A DNA stretch of 64,000 bases from a virus, in IMG/VR virus record IMGVR_UViG_3300036860_000514, positions 1-64,000 of that record, one strand, 5' to 3'. The notes beneath the pieces were generated by a model. The model was given only the letters and a program-made list of their open reading frames with translations. It was not told the origin of the DNA and made no database searches. Shown piece by piece: positions 7,967 through 16,799 of this stretch; position 1 is the first letter of the stretch; every line of letters starts with the position of its first letter. Position numbers and translations under genes: made by a program.

Positions 7967-8655
7967 CGGCCGCTCCATCGCCAATACTGATTGCCCCCGT
8001 TGATCGTCTCCTCGTCGTACCCGTGTCGCACTCGCCAGCGTCGGTAGTCCTCCGCACTGTGTCCGTGCCGACTGAGGAGATCGGCTTCGTACTCGATCAG
8101 AATATCGGGGTGATCGCGTTGGATGATTTTCTCCGCCCCGAGGAGGACGTGGAGATCGGCGCCCTGGGTATCGACCTTCAGGACATGGACTGGAGCCGCC
8201 CACGCCCACCCCCACGCATCTAACGGGCGGGCGAGCGCGCCCTGCCTACGCGGGCGTACATGCGCCTTCCTCGCAGGGAGCCACGTGTTCGAGGCACGCG
8301 TCGGATGCTCACGCACTTCGTAGAGATTGATGTCTCGGCTATAACAGAAGGTCGGCCTGACGTGCACACGGTGGCCCCAGTCATTCGCGTGGACGTTCCG
8401 TTCGAGCAGAGGCTGGTAGGCCGGATTCGCCTCGACCGCCTCCACCAAGCACCCCCGAGCCGCAAGATACCCCGCGTAGAGCCCGACGTGCGCCCCGACA
8501 TCGATCACGTGTGATCCCACAGGGACCGCGTCGAGGACTGGCTTGAGGTTGAGGTCCCAGAAGCCGTCTCGTTGGATGTCCGCGTTCATGTAGTCGGCCG
8601 CCCGCGTCCAGAAGGTGCCGTACGGGAGAGTCAGCAGGGTCTCCTCGTCGGTCAT
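7963..8655 (-). CDS. FkbM-type methyltransferase
   Basis: 230 residues. VIDVGAHVGLYAGYL (about 49-63) is the SAM-binding motif I, EAVEANP the motif II acid, and VLKVDTQGADLHVLLGA is the signature of the FkbM family, which O-methylates sugars or polyketides. With glycosyltransferases all around, a sugar acceptor is the simplest reading. ATGA overlaps on both sides. Confidence 0.87.
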   Translation of the reverse strand: MTDEETLLTLPYGTFWTRAADYMNADIQRDGFWDLNLKPVLDAVPVGSHVIDVGAHVGLYAGYLAARGCLVEAVEANPAYQPLLERNVHANDWGHRVHVRPTFCYSRDINLYEVREHPTRASNTWLPARKAHVRPRRQGALARPLDAWGWAWAAPVHVLKVDTQGADLHVLLGAEKIIQRDHPDILIEYEADLLSRHGHSAEDYRRWRVRHGYDEETINGGNQYWRWSGR

Positions 8656-9350
8656 CGGTAACTCCAGTAGCGAACCGCTGGCTGCCACGGTCCCACATAG
8701 CCTGGGTTCGGTTTCCAGACGATCACGCACGAGTTGACGCCGGCGTTCGCCGCCGCTGAGCCGTCCGGCCGGAGGAACGAGATCCGGTGCGGCAGTCGGC
8801 GCTCTTCCATCGCGGCGTGCCCGGCCCATCCCAGATCGTTGACAACGAGCTTTCCGTTCGCTTGCTGCCCACGGATCTCGTGTCCCTGGACGTACGCGCG
8901 AAACCATTCGGTCTGTGGGGCATACGGGAGGATGGCGTAGGTGGTGAAGCCCTGCCGGCTTTCCTGCCAGCACTTCTCCGCCCAGCTCTCGACCTCGTAC
9001 CAGCGAGCCTTGGTCTCGTTCTTCTCGTGCTCGACCCACGTGCCGTCGATCTCGATCCGCCCCGTCCGATACGCATTCGCCAGCTTCTTGCTAAAGGGTG
9101 GATTCAAAAAGCCGGGCCCCCGGCCGAACTTGCTCGACCACTTGACGGCGAAGGCGTCCTCGCTGATCACACTCCCCGGCCCGAGGAACGTGTAGCTCTC
9201 CCCATCGCGCGAGACGAGGGCATTGTCAAGATCCGCGGCGAGGTCGACCACGAAGCGCGCCTCGTCGTCGAGCTTGTTATAGCAGTCCTGGGGCGTCCGC
9301 CAGTTAGACTCCTCGCTCGAATGGATTACACGGCGATCGTGGTCTCTCAC
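8652..9350 (-). CDS. dam: DNA N6-adenine methyltransferase, phage Dam type
   Basis: 232 residues from GTG 9350, overlapping the upstream stop as GTGA. NWRTPQDCYNKL opens the phage-type Dam family, VVDLAADLDNAL is the SAM region, and GFLNPPFSK contains the NPPF catalytic motif of N6-adenine methylases. It would protect phage DNA from restriction or mark it. The recognition site cannot be read from the sequence. Confidence 0.88.
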   Translation of the reverse strand: MRDHDRRVIHSSEESNWRTPQDCYNKLDDEARFVVDLAADLDNALVSRDGESYTFLGPGSVISEDAFAVKWSSKFGRGPGFLNPPFSKKLANAYRTGRIEIDGTWVEHEKNETKARWYEVESWAEKCWQESRQGFTTYAILPYAPQTEWFRAYVQGHEIRGQQANGKLVVNDLGWAGHAAMEERRLPHRISFLRPDGSAAANAGVNSCVIVWKPNPGYVGPWQPAVRYWSYR

Positions 9351-10588
9351 GTTGTTACCGCCCGCTCGCTGACGATCTCGACCTTTGGGAGTGGGAAGAT
9401 CATCGACCCGCCCCGCCGGAGATACTCCGCTTCCCGTCGTAGGATGGCATCACGAAACTGCCAGATCCCCACCAGCAGCGCCGCTGGGGGTTCATCTCGT
9501 CCAATCGTCTCGTCGATGATCGGAATCTTCGTGACGGTCTGCAGGCCCCACTTCGCTTGGTCTCGCTCCCAGGCATACCGGATAACGTCCCCAGTGACGT
9601 CACACCACTGCGCCAACGTATTGAATTTGGTCGACGCCCCGTAGACGTCGATCGTCTTGCCGTGCAGCACACCGTAGCGGCTGACGATCGCGCGAATCTG
9701 CCGGCGTACTTCGCCGGCGCGGTAAGCGAAGCGCGGGAAGGTCTGCCAATCTTCGGCGTTCCTCTCTCGGATGTGCAAGAGCGAGATACGTCGGCCGTCG
9801 ACCTCCGCCCCCTTGTGGCGGATGTAGAGGCGATAGCTGCCCCCGTTGATCGGGCGCTCCTCGGCGTCAACCACGACCAGTCCCAATGGTTCGATCAGCC
9901 GCTGAAAGCTGGCGAGCGTGTAGTAGACCAGATGCTCGTGGCAGATGTTGTCGAAGGCCGCGATCTTCTGCATCTGATCCCAGTCCTGGAACTGCACGAT
10001 CCAGATCCCGTCCGGATGCAGGAAGTCGCGGATCGCGTCGACGAACGCCCGGGGGTCGTCCGCGTCATAGAAACAGGCGATCGAGGTGATGATCTTGACC
10101 CGCGCCCGCTGCGAGTTGAGCCAGCGCGCGCCGACCGGGAAGTAATCGCGCACGATCAGCTCGGCATGCGGATAGAGCTCCTGATAGAGGTTCTCCGCCG
10201 GCTCGAAGGCGACCCGATTGATCCCGAGCGGATAGTTGGCGAGCAGCGTCCCGTCGTTCGCCCCGATGTCCATCACGTGATCCCCTGCCTGGAGATCGAC
10301 GCGGGCACGCGCCTGCTCGACGATGTCTTTCAGTTCGGCACACATCGTTTCGTTGATCCGTGACCGGTACCAGTACTTCCGGAATAAGAGGTCTGGATCG
10401 ACCGTGTGCTGAAGCTGCACCAGTCGACACTGGGTACAGACACAGAGCACGAGCGGGGCTCGCAGGGGAGGCTCCGCTCCGGGCTGCAGGAAGTCTGAGA
10501 GCACCGGTTTACCCAGATCGAGGAAGGGCTCCAGAGCCGCACCGCAGGCGCGACACTCACGCGACTGATAGGGTTCGGGCGTAGTCAC
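9347..10588 (-). CDS. Sugar C-methyltransferase-like protein
   Basis: 413 residues. An N-terminal zinc site (CRACG, then CVCTQC) precedes a SAM domain with VMDIGANDGTLL, and the C-terminal half (HEHLVYYTLASFQRLIEPLG, then DVYGASTKFNT) matches the C-methyltransferase C-terminal domain. This three-part layout is that of TDP-sugar 3-C-methyltransferases such as TcaB9. Start GTG 10588 was chosen for its GGAGG site 7 bases upstream; the first 32 bases overlap the SLOG gene. Confidence 0.88.
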   Translation of the reverse strand: MTTPEPYQSRECRACGAALEPFLDLGKPVLSDFLQPGAEPPLRAPLVLCVCTQCRLVQLQHTVDPDLLFRKYWYRSRINETMCAELKDIVEQARARVDLQAGDHVMDIGANDGTLLANYPLGINRVAFEPAENLYQELYPHAELIVRDYFPVGARWLNSQRARVKIITSIACFYDADDPRAFVDAIRDFLHPDGIWIVQFQDWDQMQKIAAFDNICHEHLVYYTLASFQRLIEPLGLVVVDAEERPINGGSYRLYIRHKGAEVDGRRISLLHIRERNAEDWQTFPRFAYRAGEVRRQIRAIVSRYGVLHGKTIDVYGASTKFNTLAQWCDVTGDVIRYAWERDQAKWGLQTVTKIPIIDETIGRDEPPAALLVGIWQFRDAILRREAEYLRRGGSMIFPLPKVEIVSERAVTT

Positions 10589-11024
10589 GGAGGGCCTCCA
10601 GCGCGGGAGCCAGGACGGCTCGAACCTGCGCGACAATCTCGGGATTGACCGACTCTCGGTTGCCCGCGACGTTCAGGATGGTGATCTGGTGGAGGATGAT
10701 GAAGCCGATCAGGGCCTCGACGGACGGGTTCACCGTGTACGGCTTGTTGTAGCGGATGCAGGTGTACCGAGTGCGTCGACTCCCCGAGGAGTCCACGTCG
10801 CCAAACAGGACCGTGCCATCAGCCGCCTGCACGTTCTTATCTGTCCGCCCCTGATAGTGTTCACTGTCATCCTCGATGAGGCCATAGTCGGCGAGCCAGG
10901 GGGCGGGGCCGTACTCGGTACGCCAGCCGAGTGGCGCGGTGCCGCCCGTCTCATAGCCCAGCTCACGAGCGACACGGATCCCCGTCTGATCCGCGCCGCT
11001 CTGCCCGCCGGAGATGACCTTCAT
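10557..11024 (-). CDS. SLOG-superfamily (YpsA/MoCo-carrier-like) protein
   Basis: 155 residues. ISGGQSGADQTGIRVA, GGTAPLGWRTEYGP and the later RTDKNVQAADGTVLF are the three signatures of the molybdenum-carrier/YpsA branch of the SLOG fold, a Rossmann-like domain that binds nucleotides or their ligands. No molybdenum enzymes are nearby, so a nucleotide or NAD-derivative role is more likely. A GGGAAGGGAAG leader gives a good ribosome site. Confidence 0.87.
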   Translation of the reverse strand: MKVISGGQSGADQTGIRVARELGYETGGTAPLGWRTEYGPAPWLADYGLIEDDSEHYQGRTDKNVQAADGTVLFGDVDSSGSRRTRYTCIRYNKPYTVNPSVEALIGFIILHQITILNVAGNRESVNPEIVAQVRAVLAPALEALRDYARTLSVA

Positions 11025-11073
11025 AGCTTCCCTTCCCAGATGCGATCTTTCAGGGCTGGCCAGCCTTTCTTAA

Positions 11074-11352
11074 TTACAGTGATCCCTTTGACTGTTCGTG
11101 ATCCCGAATCCACTGCTGGGCCTCGCGCGCCGCCTCGACGTACGCTCGACTCGGGTGTCCCGAGACCTCCTGGCCCGGTTGGTAAGCGCTCCAGATCCGC
11201 TGGCGTATCGACCGTGGCAACTGGTACCAGTGGGCTCGGCAGCCCCACATCGCCGGGGGTACCTGAGTTGGGCAGTTTGGCCAATGGCATGTGTGGCTCC
11301 TCGTTTGTCCTTGTCGAAGGACGTACTCGACTTTGTCGTGGATCGTCGTCAT
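11074..11352 (-). CDS. Small zinc-binding phage protein
   Basis: 92 residues with HTCHWPNCPTQVPPAMWGC followed by AHWYQLP and IWSAYQPGQE. This Cys/His block recurs in small proteins of many phages; function unknown, nucleic-acid binding is possible. Start overlaps the upstream stop (ATGA). The 49-base gap after it holds the 12-bp palindrome GGCTGGCCAGCC. Confidence 0.75.
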   Translation of the reverse strand: MTTIHDKVEYVLRQGQTRSHTCHWPNCPTQVPPAMWGCRAHWYQLPRSIRQRIWSAYQPGQEVSGHPSRAYVEAAREAQQWIRDHEQSKGSL

Positions 11353-12014
11353 GAGCGTTTCACCAGCGCGAGAGAGGCAAACGTATAGTCGTAGACCTGG
11401 TTGCCGTGATAGGTCCAGTCTTCGGCCTCCCCGAGGAGGCTGAAATCATCTAACGGATGCTGCGGGCCGACATCTTCAAACCGATGACGAGCATGCGCGA
11501 GGTCTCGCCAGTCGTCGAGGGAGAAGATCCGTTTCCGCATCCAGTGAAAGTGAGCTGTGTCGGGACCATTCTGATCCCAGCAGTCCATGGTGAGAAAGAG
11601 CAGCCCCCCAGGGGCGACGAGGCAGTTTAGGTGGTACAGAAACTGGTCGAGATCCTCGACGTGCTCGAGGACGGAGAGACAGGTCACGATACACGCGAGA
11701 TGTGGTGCCTGCTGCAGGTACTGAGCGAGGCTCATATTCACGATGGGATCGATTACTCTGACTGAGCAGGCCGTAGTTTGATCAAGCATCTCTGAGAATG
11801 GACTTCCCGCGCCACCAATGTCAGCCACGCCAGCCGAATGAGCATAGTTGCCGTGATCCATCCAGTAGCGGACTGCTCGGAGAGCCATCGCATACTCCCA
11901 CCGCCGCATCGGGTGCTGTTCTCGCGCCGAGGCGAAGTGCTGATCGACGATCCGCAGCTCCTCCGTGAGCTGATCGAAGTCAGTCGGATTGAGGACCTTT
12001 GAGAGCGCGAGCAT
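11349..12014 (-). CDS. Class I SAM-dependent methyltransferase
   Basis: 221 residues. GVADIGGAGSPFSEML is motif I, VRVIDP motif II, CLSVLEHVEDLDQFLYHL motif IV, and GGLLFLTMD the next strand. This resembles Methyltransf_11/23-type small-molecule or sugar methylases. It lies between glycosyltransferase-type genes, so a glycan or nucleotide-sugar target is inferred. Confidence 0.82.
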   Translation of the reverse strand: MLALSKVLNPTDFDQLTEELRIVDQHFASAREQHPMRRWEYAMALRAVRYWMDHGNYAHSAGVADIGGAGSPFSEMLDQTTACSVRVIDPIVNMSLAQYLQQAPHLACIVTCLSVLEHVEDLDQFLYHLNCLVAPGGLLFLTMDCWDQNGPDTAHFHWMRKRIFSLDDWRDLAHARHRFEDVGPQHPLDDFSLLGEAEDWTYHGNQVYDYTFASLALVKRS

Positions 12015-12248
12015 TCAATGCCCCTCCAACAGTCGACGATAGGCTGTGGTGACACTCTCAAGTGTGTCGAGTAATTCCTGCGACGGCGGTCCGAAGACTT
12101 GGAAGGCTAAGTCACCGGAGGGCATTCGTAGTAGCGCCGCGACGAGCGTGCCCTCGTCAACGGCACGCCGGACGATCGCACGGATCTCCGCACTTGAGTA
12201 CGGGAGAGGCCGCCCTTTCGTATCGATGGCGAAGTCATCTATAGACAT
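12015..12248 (-). CDS. Hypothetical protein
   Basis: 77 residues; helices at SSAEIRAIVRRAVDE and the C-terminus flank a central beta segment (LLRMPSGDLAFQVFG). Directly abuts the methyltransferase start. No family recognised. Confidence 0.6.
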   Translation of the reverse strand: MSIDDFAIDTKGRPLPYSSAEIRAIVRRAVDEGTLVAALLRMPSGDLAFQVFGPPSQELLDTLESVTTAYRRLLEGH

Positions 12249-12436
12249 CAGAGCTCCTGCCAGCCGTTTGGAAGGCTCTTATCCGCCGGTCGAATCACAT
12301 ACGCGCGAAGTTCGCCTTGGCTTTCCCAACAGGAGTGCACCAGGTATCCCGCGTACACCAGTTCCACGATTGCCTCCGTCCACCCAGTCGGGAGACGCAG
12401 GCGCACAATCATAGGCTGTCCGAGTTGGACGCTCAC
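12248..12436 (-). CDS. Hypothetical protein
   Basis: 62 residues from GTG 12436, which overlaps the upstream stop as GTGA; it overlaps the next gene by one base (TGATG). The sequence is beta-rich with a basic tail. No family recognised. Confidence 0.55.
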   Translation of the reverse strand: MSVQLGQPMIVRLRLPTGWTEAIVELVYAGYLVHSCWESQGELRAYVIRPADKSLPNGWQEL

Positions 12437-13455
12437 GCCTGCACCAGCCGCCGATAGAGATCCGCGTAACGCTTCCCGACTCTCGCCCAACTCTCCTGCT
12501 CCGCGAGCGCCACGATCCCAGGGTCTATTCGTTGGATCGGCATCTCACGGAGATAGTCGGCGACATCCTCGAAGGTTTCCGCCCAGCGAATCGTCGCCTG
12601 CCCGAGGGGGTCGTCGTAGAGGGCTCGGAACTGCCGGCAGGTTTTCAGGGCAATGACCGGCTTCCGCGCGCCGATGCCTTGGAGGATGGCGCCGGATTGT
12701 CCAGTGTTGTGGCAGACGTAGCAGAAGGCCGTCGCATCGCAGCCGGCGAGCAGATGCCCGACAAGTGTGCGGTGGGTGAAATCGGTCCGCACCCAGCTAT
12801 CCGGGTTCAGGGTCCGCCACTGGTCGACTTGCTCCGGCGTCGCGTGCGGCGCGATCAGCAGGAGTGCCCACCCGCACGCTCGTGTCACCCGCGCGAGTTG
12901 GTCATAGTTCTTCCAGGGGAACGGGAATCCGACGGTACCAAGCACCGGTTGCTGCTCCCATCCTTTGAAGCACACTTCTGGCGAGCCTCGTCCCGCCCCG
13001 AAGAGATACGGGTTACGGGGCCCCGGCACACCCATCCGCCAGTAGTAGGGTGCTGGCCGCGTGAGGCTACTCCGCAGATCATCTGCTGGCTCGTGAATCA
13101 CGAACGCGTCAGCGACCTCGAAGAGTAATCTGGACAAATACGAGTTCGGGACCCCGGTGTCGTGATAGGTGATCACGACCTTGACACCCCGCTTCTGGTA
13201 GTGCTGGACCCAGTCTGGTGACCAACGCGAGAGCAAGGCTGCTTGGTAGTTCAGGTGCAGGACGTCGAGTCGTGGGTTCCCTACCGGATCGTGGGGGCTC
13301 TCAAAGTCAGCGGGGGGCATGGTGGGATCGAGATGCTCCTGAGGGATAATTCGGATATCACCCCCGTCGGCTTCGACCGCCTCTTTCAGATAGGCGGAGT
13401 GCTCCGCGATCCCGCAGGGCTGATCCCACGTGGTGACCAGCAGGACGTTGATCAT
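12433..13455 (-). CDS. GT-B (GT4-like) glycosyltransferase
   Basis: 340 residues. The N-terminus LLVTTWDQPCGIAEHSAYL and VVITYHDTG are typical of the first Rossmann half of GT4 enzymes; LGTVGFPFPWKN marks the start of the donor-binding half, and AFCYVCHNTGQSGA is a degenerate version of the E-rich donor motif. Glycosyl transfer from an NDP-sugar is expected. Start overlaps the upstream stop (ATGA). Confidence 0.82.
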   Translation of the reverse strand: MINVLLVTTWDQPCGIAEHSAYLKEAVEADGGDIRIIPQEHLDPTMPPADFESPHDPVGNPRLDVLHLNYQAALLSRWSPDWVQHYQKRGVKVVITYHDTGVPNSYLSRLLFEVADAFVIHEPADDLRSSLTRPAPYYWRMGVPGPRNPYLFGAGRGSPEVCFKGWEQQPVLGTVGFPFPWKNYDQLARVTRACGWALLLIAPHATPEQVDQWRTLNPDSWVRTDFTHRTLVGHLLAGCDATAFCYVCHNTGQSGAILQGIGARKPVIALKTCRQFRALYDDPLGQATIRWAETFEDVADYLREMPIQRIDPGIVALAEQESWARVGKRYADLYRRLVQA

Positions 13456-13658
13456 GCGTTCGCCTTCGCGTCTCGCACTTTCTGGAGCAGCGCCGCTTGG
13501 TCTTCGGTCGCCAGTGCGCCGAAGGCACGTGATCCGAGTAAGGCTCCCTCGATGAGGGCCCACTCATCAGCGGTGAAGCTGATACTCGTCTCGGCTGCCG
13601 GCGTCGTCGGCTCCGATGCTGGTTCTGCAGTCTCGTCGGCGGCTTTCCTCTTGGCCAT
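13452..13658 (-). CDS. Hypothetical acidic protein
   Basis: 68 residues: a low-complexity Ala/Glu/Thr N-terminal half and a helical C-terminal half (FTADEWALIEGAL). No family recognised; may be an adaptor. Confidence 0.5.
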   Translation of the reverse strand: MAKRKAADETAEPASEPTTPAAETSISFTADEWALIEGALLGSRAFGALATEDQAALLQKVRDAKANA

Positions 13659-13824
13659 CGATGATCCATCCCATCTCAGGGGTCGCCCCTGGATAGAGTT
13701 CTACGGTCGGTTGCCCGTCAGGTTGGTCCGGGAGAGGGATCTCCTCAGTCGGACACTGCACGCAGATTCGTGCGATCGTCTGCGGGTCGAGGGGTAGGGG
13801 GCTTGGACGCCGGCGACGGCTCAT
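13567..13824 (-). CDS. Hypothetical protein, overlapping frame
   Basis: 85 residues from ATG 13824, which has an excellent GGAGAGGAG leader. It overlaps both neighbours by 80-90 bases in another frame. Only the first half (ICVQCPTEEIPLP) looks protein-like, so its extent is uncertain. Confidence 0.45.
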   Translation of the reverse strand: MSRRRRPSPLPLDPQTIARICVQCPTEEIPLPDQPDGQPTVELYPGATPEMGWIIDGQEESRRRDCRTSIGADDAGSRDEYQLHR

Positions 13825-14203
13825 GGGCTTTCTCCTCTCCACGGTGTTCCCCGACGTCGATATTGATACGCTGCACCAGACGCATCCGGTGATCGTTCAG
13901 GTCTTGGATGCGGCAGCCAATCCGGCCCGCCTCTTCCATCAGCCCGTCGTTCGGGTCATGAGCACGAATCTCGCGCAAGTCGTCTTCGGCATGCCACAGC
14001 GCGCCGTTGACGGCGGCTAACTCAATGGCAGTCTCGAGCCACGTGCCGCTCAGCGCACGGCTCCCGAGCTTGACCAGGAGGGCGTTGCGTTCGTCGATGA
14101 AATGCTTGACCTCCCGACTCCGCTCTTTTCCGAAAAGAATCTTCAGAGCGAGGATCGTCAGCCGATCCGTAATCTCGCCGGCGCCGTAGTTAACGAGGCG
14201 CAT
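13745..14203 (-). CDS. Hypothetical helical protein
   Basis: 152 residues. ITDRLTILALKI followed by a long helix with FIDERNALLVKLG and a second helix (DLNDHRMRLVQRI) resembles small phage or lipopolysaccharide-linked proteins whose role is unclear; the C-terminus is Pro-rich. It overlaps the GT9-like gene end by 14 bases. Confidence 0.65.
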   Translation of the reverse strand: MRLVNYGAGEITDRLTILALKILFGKERSREVKHFIDERNALLVKLGSRALSGTWLETAIELAAVNGALWHAEDDLREIRAHDPNDGLMEEAGRIGCRIQDLNDHRMRLVQRINIDVGEHRGEEKAHEPSPASKPPTPRPADDRTNLRAVSD

Positions 14204-15035
14204 AGTTCCCCCGGTGGATGGCCTGCTTGATCGCGTCGCGCACATGCCGCGCATCGAAGGTCGGCTTGCCGTCGTTGCCCTTCACGCAGGTCACTCGCGG
14301 GCCGTCCATCCCGAAGGGCCAGAAGATCGGATGCCAGCGCGCCTCGCTCGGCTCGACGATGATCGCCGGCGTGCCCATCGCACACGCGAGGACATGCAGG
14401 GCGGAGCAACAGCCGAGGAAGACGTGGGCCCCGCCGATCGCTTCGGCTGCGCCGATCCAGCCGAGATCTGAAACGTGTCCGCCCTCCGTCCGCCAGCGAG
14501 AGCCGGGGATCCCGGAGATCGAGAGCCAGCCGGCGCCTGCTTGGTCAGCGATCGGATCTTGGCGGAGGAGTTCCCAGATCCCGTACTTGAGTTCGAACCA
14601 CTCATCGGTGAAGCCGACCACACACCGCGCCGGGACGTGCAAGGGCCCCAGTGGAGCATCTATCCACGGCGTCTTGAGATCGATCGGCGCCAGCTCGCGG
14701 CCCCACTGCGAGACGGCATTGAAGTAATGCTCTAGCGGTAGCGCATTCATCGGCCAGCGCTGATAGCCGAGATGGATCACGCGATCGTAGGCACTCGGAT
14801 CAACAGGAGCCTGCCACGGTGTCATCGGGGCCGTCTCCTGGACCTGCCAGTCGGCGAGGACATGCACGTGGCCGATGTAGGGCTGCTGGCGGATCAGGGG
14901 CGCGATCGATCCATACTTCGCACTGATCGCCAGATCGACCGCCTCACGCCCGATCGTCTTCGCGATGGCGCGCACCGTCGGGAGCGACCAGAGGATGTCC
15001 CCGAACCGGCCCGGCATGGTGCAGAGGACGGTCAC
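14190..15035 (-). CDS. GT9-like (heptosyltransferase-type) glycosyltransferase
   Basis: 281 residues. MPGRFGDILWSLPTVRAI matches the GDxLxxxP N-terminus of ADP-heptose:LPS heptosyltransferases, and the C-terminal half has VFLGCCSALHVLACAMGTPAI, the NDP-sugar-binding segment of GT9. It is shorter than usual (about 350). Heptose as donor is only a family guess. Confidence 0.82.
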   Translation of the reverse strand: MTVLCTMPGRFGDILWSLPTVRAIAKTIGREAVDLAISAKYGSIAPLIRQQPYIGHVHVLADWQVQETAPMTPWQAPVDPSAYDRVIHLGYQRWPMNALPLEHYFNAVSQWGRELAPIDLKTPWIDAPLGPLHVPARCVVGFTDEWFELKYGIWELLRQDPIADQAGAGWLSISGIPGSRWRTEGGHVSDLGWIGAAEAIGGAHVFLGCCSALHVLACAMGTPAIIVEPSEARWHPIFWPFGMDGPRVTCVKGNDGKPTFDARHVRDAIKQAIHRGNYAPR

Positions 15036-15286
15036 GGATGCTCCCCCGCAAGAATCCGGTGCATCTCGAAAGGCTCGGGCGTGACGCTCGTAAAGACGAG
15101 TTGCACGTGCGCCGCCGCCTGCTCGGCGAAGGAGGCCTTGGGATCGATGGTGATGGGGGTCGTCGGGAAGACGAGCACGGCCTCGGCGAGCGGGATCGAG
15201 GGCTTGTCCGGTCCCCCGAAGCGCAGGCGGACCTCGGCCTCCCCAGGCACACGTTGCAGGAGTGTGGCGAGTTCAGAGGCTTTCAT
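15032..15286 (-). CDS. Hypothetical protein
   Basis: 84 residues starting with a helix that resembles phage helix-strand proteins (ASELATLLQRVPGEAEVRL), followed by strands. ATGA overlaps on both sides. No family recognised. Confidence 0.6.
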   Translation of the reverse strand: MKASELATLLQRVPGEAEVRLRFGGPDKPSIPLAEAVLVFPTTPITIDPKASFAEQAAAHVQLVFTSVTPEPFEMHRILAGEHP

Positions 15287-15696
15287 GGCACGACTCCCTC
15301 CGGCGCGGCGAGTAGACAGGCGCGCGCCGCCTCGTCAGTCAGGAGATAGGCATAGAACGGCTTCCCCTCGCGGAGCGCCTTGATACAGCGATGCGTGCCG
15401 TCGATCAGGACGTACTGGATCGCGCCCTGCCAGAGGATCGGTGCCGCGATGCCCCATTCCTTCGGGTTGGCCGACGCCACAACCGCGTCGTCGTACTCGT
15501 TGTGATCCGCGATATGCTGCATCACGGCTGGATCGATTGGCGCTGGTGCGGGTTGGACGATATGGCCTGCGTCGAGCTGTCGTTTCGCTCGACCAATGTC
15601 CCAGGTGATGCGCCCCACACCAGGGATGTCGTGGTGGTACACCTCCACTTTGAAGGTCCCACTGAGATAGGCGAGGAACGGCCCCTCTTCAGTCAT
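15283..15696 (-). CDS. ParB/sulfiredoxin-like fold protein
   Basis: 137 residues from ATG 15696 (ATGA overlap). YVLIDGTHRCIKALREGKPF followed by AYLLTDEAARACL matches the core of the ParB/Srx fold (the G-x-H-R nucleotide-binding turn). Phage members act as nucleases, NTPases or small-molecule kinases. The specific activity here is unknown. Confidence 0.62.
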   Translation of the reverse strand: MTEEGPFLAYLSGTFKVEVYHHDIPGVGRITWDIGRAKRQLDAGHIVQPAPAPIDPAVMQHIADHNEYDDAVVASANPKEWGIAAPILWQGAIQYVLIDGTHRCIKALREGKPFYAYLLTDEAARACLLAAPEGVVP

Positions 15697-15917
15697 CGCC
15701 CGATCCACTGCGCATGGCTCGCCCGCGGGCCCCTGTCGTTCTGATCCTGCGGGACGAAGGTGACGACGTCCCCTTCCTCAAGATCCTGGAAACTCCGCCC
15801 CTGCAGCTCGCTGTGATGGAGGAAGTAGTCACCCCGTTCGCCATCGCAACGGAGGAAGGCGAACCCGCGATCCGTGATGATGCGCGTCACGCGCCCGGTC
15901 TTTGTTATGTCAGCCAT
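15693..15917 (-). CDS. Cold-shock-domain protein
   Basis: 74 residues covering one OB fold: GRVTRIITDRGFAFLR, GDYFLHHSEL and GDVVTFVPQDQNDRGPRA line up with RNP1, RNP2 and the conserved end of CspA-type proteins. It would bind single-stranded nucleic acid. Confidence 0.82.
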   Translation of the reverse strand: MADITKTGRVTRIITDRGFAFLRCDGERGDYFLHHSELQGRSFQDLEEGDVVTFVPQDQNDRGPRASHAQWIGR

Positions 15918-15920
15918 CGT

Positions 15921-16799
15921 TCACACTCTGATTGGAAGGACGTCTCGAAAGTTGTCGTACCAAATACGATGGGCGTCTGCCCAGAGTCCCTGATCCCCGT
16001 CGGGATGCTTCGTCTTCGCCCACGCTTGATAGCCGGCGTCCCCGACGGCCGTCTGCCCGCCCAGATGGCGCGCCCGGAGCGGGAGGTACCAGACCTCCCA
16101 GCCATAGCGCTTCGCCAGACAGCCCAGCATGCCGTCATAGCCGTGGTGGATCACGCCGAGCTTCTCTAGATAGGTCCAGGGAGCATCCCACTGGCGAAGT
16201 CCACCATAGCGGTCAGGATCTCGTGCGTTCTGGAGGTTTGGTGCTAGCCCCTGCCCAAGCCAAAATTCTCGCCGGCCAATCTGTGAGAACCCATCGAGGC
16301 AGGCCACCGGCTCAGGGAGCAGCGATCGCAGCCCGTGGCGTTCGGCATCAATGAGATTGCTCCGGAACCCGACGCGGGCGAGCTGCATCGGACCATACGG
16401 CGTCGAGTAGAGCGCATCACTGCCGAGCCCGAGTGCCCCACCGAATCCCGCCAGCCCACACGCGGGATAGCGTTCGAAGTGCCTGGTGACGAGCACATCC
16501 CAGCCCGGCTGGTGAATCTCGAAGTCATCGTGCAGGCACGCGATGATCTCAGCCCCGTCCGCCAGCGCCTTCTCCACGCCCTGTCGATAGGCTCGGACGG
16601 TGCCGAGGTACTCGGCCGACACGTAGGCGCGCATGGCGGGGATCTGGAGCTCGGTCGCAATCGCCGGATCCCACGACGCTCCGGTCCCATTCGCGATGAG
16701 ATAGATCGGAATCTGCGTACTCACCAGGTGCTGCCAGGACCGGAGGCAGAGCGCCGCGCGCCGAAGGTCGGTCGTCGCCGTGACGATCGCGAGCGTCAT
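15921..16799 (-). CDS. GT2-like glycosyltransferase
   Basis: 292 residues. LAIVTATTDLRRA and YLIANGTG open a GT-A fold, IIACLHDDFEI supplies the metal-binding acidic pair, and the WDAPWTYLEKLG region may be the acceptor side. Second GT2-type enzyme of the block after 6504-7487, with low mutual similarity, so it probably differs in specificity. Confidence 0.82.
   Translation of the reverse strand: MTLAIVTATTDLRRAALCLRSWQHLVSTQIPIYLIANGTGASWDPAIATELQIPAMRAYVSAEYLGTVRAYRQGVEKALADGAEIIACLHDDFEIHQPGWDVLVTRHFERYPACGLAGFGGALGLGSDALYSTPYGPMQLARVGFRSNLIDAERHGLRSLLPEPVACLDGFSQIGRREFWLGQGLAPNLQNARDPDRYGGLRQWDAPWTYLEKLGVIHHGYDGMLGCLAKRYGWEVWYLPLRARHLGGQTAVGDAGYQAWAKTKHPDGDQGLWADAHRIWYDNFRDVLPIRV

Noticed and set aside
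10689-11354. 221-codon + strand frame opposite the SLOG gene
   Set aside because: The SLOG signatures on the other strand are decisive; this frame has none.
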